This document shows, one piece after another, positions 5,927 to 10,996 of a stretch of DNA of 10,996 bases. Made by a program: the position numbers and the translations under genes. The stretch spans positions 1-10,996 of the forward strand of contig JAUXUE010000089.1 in NCBI GenBank assembly GCA_030681075.1. Direction: 5' to 3'. How positions within the stretch are numbered: position 1 is the first letter of the stretch; every line of letters starts with the position of its first letter. This DNA comes from Candidatus Amesbacteria bacterium. GTDB lineage: Bacteria; Patescibacteriota; Microgenomatia; CAZETR01; Amesbacteraceae. The notes under the pieces are model-generated. The model did no database searches. It was not told the origin of the DNA and saw nothing but the letters and a program-made list of their open reading frames with translations.

Positions 5927-7770
5927 GTCTTGTATTTTAGCACAACCTCGCGGACTTTTGGCAACATGTCAAAATCTTTGTAGGTAGCAATTTTTAGCTC
6001 TGACTTACCATGTTGGGAGGTACTATAGATATTTCCGGCACCTCTTATTGCCAGATCTATCTCGGCCAGTCTTGATCCAATATGTGTGGTTTCCATGGCT
6101 TTTAATCTTTCTGTGTCTTGGGTTGAAAACATTAGACAGTAAGCTTGCTGGCCATTTCTGCCAACTCTGCCTCTCAGCTGGTGTAACGCAGCCAAGCCAA
6201 ATCTATGGGCATCTTCAATGACCATAATGCTGGCATCAGGAATATCTATACCCACTTCCACAACAGGCGTGGACACGAGAATATCGATTTCTTTGTCTCT
6301 AAATTTATTTATTATTTCGTCTTTATTTTTCATCCGCCCATGTAATAATCCTAAATTCAAATTACTAAATGATTTCTTAAGAGATTCAAATTCCACATTG
6401 ACAGCACGGATTGCTCCCAAAGATTCGCTTTCGTCAATCAGACTGCAAACCCAAAACGCTTGGGAAGCGTATTTAATCATTTGATCATTTATCCATTTGA
6501 TCGCAGCAGTTCTTTTTTCCTCAGGAACGACCCAAGTTTTGATAGTCTTTCTACCCACAGGAAGCTCAGTCAACTGAGACAGATCCAAGTCTCCATACAA
6601 AACCAAAGCCATAGTCCTGGGAATAGGTGTGGCAGTCATGGTCAGAACATGGGGAGTCCCACCTTTGTGCTGTAATAAAGCCCGTTGGGCTACTCCAAAT
6701 TTGTGCTGTTCGTCAATTATGACCAGACCCACATTGTCAATATCGTTATTTAACAAGGCTTGAGTGCCAACTAAGACATCGCCAGTAGATTTTGACTGTG
6801 AAGTAACCAATCCTACAGAAATATTAAAAGGCGACATCAATTTGCTCAAAGTTTCAAAATGCTGTAGAGCGAGAATTTGGGTAGGTGCCATAAACAGAGA
6901 CTTGAAGCCATTGAGATTGGAAACAAGGCAGGCAACGGCTGCCACTACAGTCTTACCACTACCCACGTCACCCTCCAGAAGTCTATTCATGGCAACTGGT
7001 TTTTCTAGATCCGTCAAGATTTCCTCTATTACCATATTTTGGGATTTTGTAAGTCTAAATGGCAGATCAGAAATAAATTTTATGACTTGGGACTTTGGAT
7101 TTGTGAATTGGTGAGATGTTCCCCTATTTTGCCAATCGTGGCGCCTTTTTAAGTTTTCAGTTTCAAATTTCAACAATTCGTTGAAAGCAAGATTGCGCCG
7201 GTATTTCTCGACTTCATATAATTCGTTGGGAAAATGGACTCCCCTTAGACTGACACTAAGACTTTCATCTAGTAACTTTAAATCTAATACTTCACGGATT
7301 TTCTTTCTCAGCCATTTGGAAGTAAGACCAGCCGTCTCGGGATAAATTGGAACTATGGTTCCGGCCAAGTCGGTGTCCGCTATTTCTGGGCTTATTATAG
7401 CCAATTTACGTCCAAACCAATCGGCTTTGCCATAAAGTGAGACTCTTGTTCCCGCTTGGACTGTCCGTGCCAAGTAGCGTTGATTAAACCAGATAACCAA
7501 AATTTTTCCTGAATCATCTCCTATTTCTGCTTTTTGGATGACTTTGCCGGATTTCGTATATTCATTGGTTATTTCACTCACTACTCCGACTACTGTAATA
7601 GTATTTCCACTAACAATTTGTTTTATTGGTGTAATTATTCTTCTGTCTTCATATCTAAATGGTAAGTGATGCAGAAGATCAAAGACAGTAAATATTTCCA
7701 ATTTTTCAAGTTTTTTGGATAGCATTGGCCCAATGCCTGAGATAGTTGTAATTTTGTCAGTAAGTTTCAC
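5923..7770 (-). CDS. recG: ATP-dependent DNA helicase RecG
   Basis: A 615-residue RecG, shorter than the common 670-700. The N-terminal wedge/OB region has PFRYEDRR at 37-44 and an OB-like GNTITVVGVV at 55-64. The helicase core has Walker A LLEGDVGSGKT at 264-274, DEQH at 353-356, TATPIPRT at 379-386, STPVVEVGIDIP at 500-511 and the arginine-finger motif QLRGRVGRNG at 531-540. The final AGN-STSQHG segment matches the RecG C-terminal translocation (TRG) region. It remodels stalled forks and Holliday junctions. The start is GTG at 7770; an ATG two bases upstream in another frame runs straight into TGA. It heads the minus-strand operon and its stop overlaps rpmF. Confidence 0.96.
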   Translation of the reverse strand: MKLTDKITTISGIGPMLSKKLEKLEIFTVFDLLHHLPFRYEDRRIITPIKQIVSGNTITVVGVVSEITNEYTKSGKVIQKAEIGDDSGKILVIWFNQRYLARTVQAGTRVSLYGKADWFGRKLAIISPEIADTDLAGTIVPIYPETAGLTSKWLRKKIREVLDLKLLDESLSVSLRGVHFPNELYEVEKYRRNLAFNELLKFETENLKRRHDWQNRGTSHQFTNPKSQVIKFISDLPFRLTKSQNMVIEEILTDLEKPVAMNRLLEGDVGSGKTVVAAVACLVSNLNGFKSLFMAPTQILALQHFETLSKLMSPFNISVGLVTSQSKSTGDVLVGTQALLNNDIDNVGLVIIDEQHKFGVAQRALLQHKGGTPHVLTMTATPIPRTMALVLYGDLDLSQLTELPVGRKTIKTWVVPEEKRTAAIKWINDQMIKYASQAFWVCSLIDESESLGAIRAVNVEFESLKKSFSNLNLGLLHGRMKNKDEIINKFRDKEIDILVSTPVVEVGIDIPDASIMVIEDAHRFGLAALHQLRGRVGRNGQQAYCLMFSTQDTERLKAMETTHIGSRLAEIDLAIRGAGNIYSTSQHGKSELKIATYKDFDMLPKVREVVLKYKT

Positions 7771-7776
7771 ATAATT

Positions 7777-7785
7777 ATTGTATCA
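7777..7785 (-). promoter_or_regulatory. Extended -10 promoter for the recG operon
   Basis: On the minus strand TGATACAAT is a good extended -10 element (hexamer 5 of 6). It ends six bases before the GTG at 7770, so the recG transcript is likely leaderless. No convincing -35 is present; upstream is the GC-rich hairpin region. Confidence 0.55.
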
Positions 7786-7791
7786 CCCCCC

Positions 7792-7867
7792 GCCTGCATT
7801 CAGCTGATGCTGACCCGCCCGCTTCGATACGCGAAGCGTTTCGGGCAGGAAGCATCTGCGGGCAGGC
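7792..7867. repeat. Large nested inverted repeat (cruciform-like) in the recG/pfkB gap
   Basis: Three nested arms pair in order. GCCTGC (7792-7797) pairs with GCAGGC (7862-7867), GATGCT (7806-7811) with AGCATC (7851-7856), and CGCTTCG (7820-7826) with CGAAGCG (7832-7838) around a five-base loop. CCCG (7814-7817) can add to CGGG (7842-7845). CGGGCAGG also occurs twice as a direct repeat (7842-7849, 7859-7866). It is much more GC-rich than the flanking genes and codes for nothing visible. It could be a dispersed repeat of this genome or a structured leader; no homologous copy is in the window. Confidence 0.7.
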
Positions 7868-7871
7868 CTAC

Positions 7872-7892
7872 CCCCTCTTAATCTAAGAGGGG
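7872..7892. repeat. Perfect 9 bp hairpin
   Basis: CCCCTCTTA (7872-7880), loop ATC, TAAGAGGGG (7884-7892): a perfect nine-pair stem with a three-base loop. It abuts the next hairpin without a gap, as in tandem REP/BIME units. It is not followed by a T-run, so it is not a standard intrinsic terminator. Confidence 0.7.
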
Positions 7893-7914
7893 AAATCCCA
7901 CCTCTCGGGTGGGA
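7893..7914. repeat. REP-like hairpin, copy 1
   Basis: TCCCACC (7896-7902), loop TCTCG, GGTGGGA (7908-7914). The 23 bases at 7892-7914 are identical to 8954-8976. This copy is about 1 kb from the transposase and has no transposase beside it, so it looks like a dispersed non-autonomous copy of the repeat that flanks the RAYT gene. Confidence 0.75.
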
Positions 7915-7936
7915 GTATATCTACTTACGTACCAGG

Positions 7937-7955
7937 TGAAGTGAAATCAACTTCA
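7937..7955. repeat. Short inverted repeat upstream of pfkB
   Basis: TGAAGT (7937-7942) and ACTTCA (7950-7955) form a six-base inverted repeat with a seven-base centre, about 40 bases upstream of the pfkB -10. It could be an operator or chance. GGTGAA (7935-7940) could pair instead with TTCACC (7968-7973). Confidence 0.3.
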
Positions 7956-7995
7956 TATTAATTCTTTTTCACCCAACCTATCCCGAAATCAAGTA

Positions 7996-8004
7996 TGTTA
8001 TTAT
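7996..8004 (+). promoter_or_regulatory. Extended -10 promoter for the pfkB-family gene
   Basis: TGTTATTAT fits TGnTAnnAT (hexamer TATTAT, 5 of 6) and ends six bases before the ATG at 8011. No Shine-Dalgarno is present, so the transcript is probably leaderless. No clear -35 was found. Confidence 0.5.
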
Positions 8005-8010
8005 GTTTAC

Positions 8011-8937
8011 ATGGTTTTAAATGTAGCTTTATTAGGTGGCATTTATACAGATATATCATCACGGGTTGAAAAAATACCTCAGGTTAACGAAGTAAAAATA
8101 AGTACTGGATTTAAAATGGGCTTGGGGGGAAAGGCCACTAATGTGGCTATTGGTCTTTCTCGACTAGGAATTAATTCATATTTGATAGGCAGAATTGGTA
8201 ATGACATTAGAGGTAAAAATAATCTTGACATAATAACTTTAGAGAAAGTAAATACCAAATTTATAAGTATTGATCAAGAGTCCGAAACCGGTGCAATCAT
8301 ATTGATAATTCAACCAGATGGACAACAAGCAATAGTTTCAAATAAGCTAGCAAATTATAAAATAACGATTAATGACATTGATAAAGTGTTGACGGATATA
8401 GATAACGACAAAATAAAGTTTGACATGGCATATGTAAATACTGAACTACTTCCAGAAATTGTTAATTATGCAATATCAGAATTTTCCAAAAGAAATATCA
8501 AAGTGATAGTAGACTTAGGGCCAAAATCGTCAGTCGTGGATCAATCCAAATACCAATTCATTGATTTCTTGACAGCAAATCAGCACGAAGCGAGTCAATT
8601 TGTACAATTTGAAATTACGAACAAAAATAATATTAAACAAGTGATGAGCAGTCTTTCAAATAAAGGCTCAAAAAATATCGTCATTACGATGGGTAAGGAT
8701 GGAGGAGCTTATTTATCTAAAGAAAATTCCACAGTAGAAACTTTTGACGCTGACAATATAAATGTGATAGATTCAACCGCCGCAGGAGACGCATTTAGAG
8801 CAGGATTTATTTATAAATATCTAACCACTCAGAGTATATCTGATGCGATACTATTTGCAAAAAAATGCAGCAGTTTTTCAGTCCAAAAATTTGGAGCTTA
8901 CGAATCTTTACCAAGACTCAGTGAATTAGCAGATTGA
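8011..8937 (+). CDS. PfkB/ribokinase-family carbohydrate kinase
   Basis: A 308-residue kinase of the ribokinase fold, normal length. The substrate-side signature GGKATNVAIGLSRLG is at 39-53, close to ribokinase GGKGAN. TANQHEA at 188-194 corresponds to the PNxxE region, TMGKDGGAY at 226-234 to the TxGxxG segment, and DSTAAGDAFRAG at 254-265 holds the anion hole and catalytic base Asp260. The usual GAGD is AAGD here. Such enzymes phosphorylate sugars or nucleosides at the expense of ATP; ribose, fructose phosphate and nucleosides are all possible and the sequence does not decide. It stands alone, divergent from recG, with no pathway neighbour. A sampled stretch is about 28% GC, lower than the recG or pilM genes. 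Confidence 0.88.
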   Translation: MVLNVALLGGIYTDISSRVEKIPQVNEVKISTGFKMGLGGKATNVAIGLSRLGINSYLIGRIGNDIRGKNNLDIITLEKVNTKFISIDQESETGAIILIIQPDGQQAIVSNKLANYKITINDIDKVLTDIDNDKIKFDMAYVNTELLPEIVNYAISEFSKRNIKVIVDLGPKSSVVDQSKYQFIDFLTANQHEASQFVQFEITNKNNIKQVMSSLSNKGSKNIVITMGKDGGAYLSKENSTVETFDADNINVIDSTAAGDAFRAGFIYKYLTTQSISDAILFAKKCSSFSVQKFGAYESLPRLSELAD

Positions 8938-8954
8938 GTTTTCATCCGTTTTTG

Positions 8955-8979
8955 AAATCCCACCTCTCGGGTGGGATTT
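8955..8979. repeat. REP-like hairpin, copy 2 (5' side of the transposase)
   Basis: AAATCCCACC (8955-8964), loop TCTCG, GGTGGGATTT (8970-8979): a perfect ten-pair stem, the best of the three copies. It begins 18 bases after the pfkB stop and ends one base before the promoter of the transposase gene. It could end pfkB transcription and also be the site that the transposase recognises. Confidence 0.8.
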
Positions 8980-8980
8980 G

Positions 8981-8989
8981 TGATAACAT
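8981..8989 (+). promoter_or_regulatory. Extended -10 promoter for the transposase
   Basis: TGATAACAT fits TGnTAnnAT (hexamer 4 of 6) and ends eight bases before the ATG at 8998. It lies one base after the REP-like hairpin, so protein bound to the hairpin would sit on the promoter. Confidence 0.4.
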
Positions 8990-8997
8990 TGAATTCT

Positions 8998-9675
8998 ATG
9001 GCAATGAGACAAACACCTCTTGTTTCTGGTGGCTATTACCATGTCTTTAATAGAGGAGTTGCAAAAATGCCGGTGTTTACAAATATCTCTGACTACACCA
9101 GAGCCTTGCAAACGCTAGAATATTATCGATTTACGAAGCCTCCACTGAAATTCTCGAAATACAAGGATTTATCGATAGAGCAAAAAAACAGAATTAACTT
9201 GGAATTAGATTATAAAAAGGATTATTTGGTTGATATATTAAGTTTTGTATTAATGCCAAGTCATTTTCATTTTTTGGTTAAGCAAAATACTGATTGGGGT
9301 GTATCTAAATTTATAGGACAATTTTCAAACAGCTATACGCGTTATTTTAACACTAAGCATAATCGTGTAGGGCCAGTATTCCAGGGTGTATTTAAAGCAG
9401 TCGAGGTGGAATCTGCAGAGCAATTGATTCACTTGTCTCGCTATATTCACTTAAATCCCTACGTATCATCTCTAACTAAAAGGATTGATTTGGAAAAATA
9501 TCATTGGTCATCACTGCCAATATATTTGGGATATGGGAATAACTTTATTGAGTCGCAAACGGTGTTGTCTCAATTTTCAAAAAAGTTTACTTATCGCGAC
9601 TTTGTATTCGACCATTCAGATTATGCGCGTGAACTCGAAAGAGTGAAGCATTTAGTAATAGACCTAGAGGATTAG
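8998..9675 (+). CDS. REP-associated tyrosine transposase (HUH/Y1, IS200-like)
   Basis: A 225-residue Y1 transposase. It begins with the family start YYHVFNRG (13-20). The HUH metal motif is HFH at 89-91 within MPSHFHFLVK. A helix follows with SYTRYFN (112-118), containing the candidate catalytic tyrosines Tyr113 and Tyr116, then GPVFQGVFKAV (125-135) and HLSRYIHLNPY (145-155), all hallmark RAYT segments. These enzymes cut single-stranded DNA at hairpins through a 5'-phosphotyrosine link and are thought to move or maintain REP repeats. I chose ATG 8998, not GTG 8971, since the latter lies within the hairpin and adds nine unrelated residues; ATG 9004 is also possible. All motifs look intact, so it may be active. 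It has no TnpB partner. Confidence 0.9.
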   Translation: MAMRQTPLVSGGYYHVFNRGVAKMPVFTNISDYTRALQTLEYYRFTKPPLKFSKYKDLSIEQKNRINLELDYKKDYLVDILSFVLMPSHFHFLVKQNTDWGVSKFIGQFSNSYTRYFNTKHNRVGPVFQGVFKAVEVESAEQLIHLSRYIHLNPYVSSLTKRIDLEKYHWSSLPIYLGYGNNFIESQTVLSQFSKKFTYRDFVFDHSDYARELERVKHLVIDLED

Positions 9676-9703
9676 GAAAGAATGAATACTATGTGTAATA
9701 CTG

Positions 9704-9720
9704 CCCACCTCTCGGGTGGG
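9704..9720. repeat. REP-like hairpin, copy 3 (3' side of the transposase)
   Basis: CCCACC (9704-9709), loop TCTCG, GGTGGG (9715-9720). Twenty bases (9704-9723) equal 8959-8978. It lies 28 bases after the transposase stop and three bases before the end of the convergent microprotein gene, so it may also serve as a transcription stop for both. Confidence 0.75.
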
Positions 9721-9723
9721 ATT

Positions 9724-9825
9724 CTATAAATACAGAAGATACGGCAAAATTGTTCCGGCAATGAGAGCCAGGGAGGCAATGACGATGACTACTTTTATAA
9801 ATCCGGATTTTTTGTTTGAACTCAT
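9724..9825 (-). CDS. Single-span membrane microprotein, unknown function
   Basis: A 33-residue protein with a short polar, basic start (MSSNKKSGF) followed by one hydrophobic helix at about residues 9-32 that ends with the protein. The frame stays open upstream, but ATG 9825 gives a coherent small membrane protein while the longer version would be antisense to the PBP start. A TATCAT box ends seven bases before this ATG. The plan (basic tail, one helix, about 30 residues) recalls small membrane proteins such as Prli42 and DUF4044, but I see no sequence match that would justify either name. It is divergent from the PBP gene with 25 bp between start codons, so a shared promoter region and possibly a cell-envelope role are plausible. 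Confidence 0.6.
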   Translation of the reverse strand: MSSNKKSGFIKVVIVIASLALIAGTILPYLLYL

Positions 9826-9832
9826 TGCATAG

Positions 9833-9842
9833 ATGATATACT
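9833..9842. promoter_or_regulatory. Overlapping divergent -10 boxes (microprotein / PBP)
   Basis: On the plus strand TGATATACT (9834-9842) is an extended -10 element ending eight bases before the PBP ATG. On the minus strand TATCAT (9838-9833, 5 of 6) ends seven bases before the microprotein ATG. The two boxes share bases 9834-9838, so one stretch of DNA would be opened for transcription in either direction. A weak TTGAAC (9816-9821) is the only -35 candidate for the PBP. Confidence 0.5.
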
Positions 9843-9850
9843 TAAATAGT

Positions 9851-10996
9851 ATGCGAATCAAGTACCTTCCGAAGTCAAAGCTAATCTTATACAGCTCAAT
9901 TGGATTGTTAATATCAATCTTGATAGGGTTTATTGGCTTATTGATAATCTTGGTTATTGTGGCACGCGATTTACCAAGTCCAGATCGTGTGGTCAGGCGC
10001 GAAGGCTTTGCTACAAAAATATACGACCGCAATGGTGAACTTCTCTATGACGTTTTTGATAGCCAGAGACGTATCCCCGTCAAATTTGACGATATTCCCA
10101 TGAGTCTAAAGCAGGCGACAATCGCAATTGAAGACAAAAACTTTTATACCCACGCAGGTATCGATCCTCTGACACCTCTGCGTATTGGTTGGAACATTAT
10201 TTTCAAAAAAAGGGTGGTCGGTGGATCCGGTCTGACTCAGCAATTGGTAAAAACAGTACTGCTCTCTTCGGAGCGGACCATCACCCGCAAAGTCAAAGAA
10301 TTTATATTGGCTCTGCAAATAGAGCAAAAATATACCAAAGACGAGATTCTACTCATGTATCTAAACGAAGTGCCTTATGGAGGTACAGCTTATGGAGTTG
10401 AGGCTGCATCCCAGACATATTTTGGCAAATCGGCTAAGCTTCTAAACCTCCCGGAGTCTGCCTTACTAGCCGGTCTTCCCCAGTCACCATCGGCATATTC
10501 ACCGTACGTAGGAAAGCTCTATATAGCCCGAAGCTACGAAGTATTACGGCGAATGCGCGAGGACGGGTATATTACATCCAAAATAGAATCTGAAGCCAGG
10601 GCGCAGATTGACAATATGCAATTTTCTAATCAGATCGGAATTCTTAAGGCTCCGCATTTTGTCTTTTATGTCAAACAAAGATTGATCGAAAGATATGGCG
10701 AGAAAGTGGTGGAGCAGGGAGGACTAAAAGTGACGACTACGCTGGACTTGAAACTTCAGGATATAGCTCAGAAAGCAGTGTCTGATGAAATTGCTGCTGT
10801 CAAACACTTGAAAATTACCAATGGTGCTGTGGTTGCCATCGATCCCAATACTGGACAAATATTGTCCATGGTGGGCTCAAAAGACTGGAGTGATCCAAAT
10901 TATGATGGAAAATATAATGTGACGCTAGCTACCCGCCAACCTGGAAGTACAATAAAACCAGTGGTCTATCTGACAGGGCTTCGTCAGGGTTTTACA
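9851..10996 (+). CDS. Class A penicillin-binding protein (PBP1A-like), 5' part
   Basis: 382 residues are visible and the gene runs off the right edge. A short basic cytoplasmic tail is followed by a membrane anchor at about 11-38. The glycosyltransferase 51 domain has the catalytic motif EDKNFYTHAGID with Glu94, GGSGLTQQLVK at 124-134, RKVKEFILALQIE at 146-158, and ILLMYLNEVPYGG at 166-178 plus AASQTYFGK. The transpeptidase domain starts near 325 (GAVVAIDPNTGQ) and has the SxxK active site at Ser366-Lys369 in QPGSTIKP. The KTG and SxN motifs lie beyond the window. The protein polymerises lipid II and cross-links peptidoglycan at the outer face of the membrane. The ATG at 9851 is set by the tail-anchor plan and by the -10 just upstream. 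Confidence 0.95.
   Translation, partial: MRIKYLPKSKLILYSSIGLLISILIGFIGLLIILVIVARDLPSPDRVVRREGFATKIYDRNGELLYDVFDSQRRIPVKFDDIPMSLKQATIAIEDKNFYTHAGIDPLTPLRIGWNIIFKKRVVGGSGLTQQLVKTVLLSSERTITRKVKEFILALQIEQKYTKDEILLMYLNEVPYGGTAYGVEAASQTYFGKSAKLLNLPESALLAGLPQSPSAYSPYVGKLYIARSYEVLRRMREDGYITSKIESEARAQIDNMQFSNQIGILKAPHFVFYVKQRLIERYGEKVVEQGGLKVTTTLDLKLQDIAQKAVSDEIAAVKHLKITNGAVVAIDPNTGQILSMVGSKDWSDPNYDGKYNVTLATRQPGSTIKPVVYLTGLRQGFT

Larger units (their letters stand above)
8955..9720 (+). mobile_element. RAYT transposase unit flanked by its REP-like hairpins
   Basis: A Y1 transposase gene lies between two copies of the same CCCACC-TCTCG-GGTGGG hairpin (8955-8979 and 9704-9720), in the same sequence orientation. 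A further copy is at 7893-7914. A single-copy transposase with matched hairpins on both sides and solo copies nearby is the arrangement described for REP-associated tyrosine transposases. The exact ends and any target tetranucleotide cannot be set from one copy. Confidence 0.65.

Noticed and set aside
5923..7770. Long open frames on the plus strand inside recG and rnc
   Set aside because: They are shadows of well-supported minus-strand genes and show no recognisable domain.
7771..8010. CRISPR array in the repeat-rich recG/pfkB gap
   Set aside because: The repeats are nested palindromes without regular spacers and no cas gene is nearby.
8971..8997. Upstream GTG start for the transposase adding nine residues
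   Set aside because: The codon lies in the 3' arm of the REP-like hairpin and the added residues are not like the family start; ATG 8998 fits better.
9826..10032. Longer version of the minus-strand microprotein frame (102 residues)
   Set aside because: The extra part is antisense to the PBP coding sequence and reads as low-complexity shadow; the 33-residue form stands alone as a coherent membrane protein.

Overview
The window looks like a chromosomal segment of a Candidate Phyla Radiation (Patescibacteria) bacterium, probably of the Microgenomates type. This rests on the compact, often overlapping genes, the short ribosomal and processing proteins, a type IV pilus cluster with PilM, PilN and PilO and nothing resembling PilP or PilQ after them, and a short zinc-ribbon L32. 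The phylum call is inference from protein style and not a database match. TGA is used as a stop by at least six genes (asnB-like, pilM, pilO-like, rnc, recG, pfkB), so this is the standard bacterial code and not the UGA-glycine code of Gracilibacteria or SR1.

Layout: 1-819 is the C-terminal part of an AT-rich asparagine-synthase-like gene that runs off the left edge. It touches a plus-strand pilus cluster at 816-4116: two pilin-like proteins (class III-type pseudopilin, then a PilX-like protein), then pilM, pilN and pilO with start-stop overlaps. Converging on it from the right is a minus-strand information-processing operon, recG-rpmF-nusB-rnc-rpsP-khpA (7770 down to 4100). Its last gene overlaps the end of pilO by 17 bp. 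In this operon nusB carries a C-terminal extension that resembles a degenerate acyl carrier protein.

At 7771-8010 the divergent recG/pfkB gap holds a cluster of three hairpins. An AT-rich ribokinase-family (pfkB) gene follows at 8011-8937. Next is a REP-associated tyrosine transposase (RAYT, HUH/Y1 family, 8998-9675) with a matching CCCACC-TCTCG-GGTGGG hairpin on each side. A third copy of that hairpin lies in the recG/pfkB gap, so this looks like a transposase with its cognate REP repeats. The right end has a 33-residue single-span membrane microprotein (minus strand) and a divergent class A penicillin-binding protein (9851 to the edge, truncated). Their start codons are separated by only 25 bp.

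A recurring feature is a -10 box, usually of the extended TGnTAnnnT form, ending exactly 6 to 8 bases before the start codon of the first gene of a transcription unit. It is seen before the pseudopilin, PilX-like, pilM, rpsP, recG, pfkB, RAYT, PBP and microprotein genes. This geometry places the transcription start at or within about two bases of the start codon, so these mRNAs are probably leaderless. Genes inside operons use start-stop overlap or, for pilO and rnc, a recognisable Shine-Dalgarno. No rRNA, tRNA or CRISPR was seen, and no gene-free stretch exceeds 300 bases.
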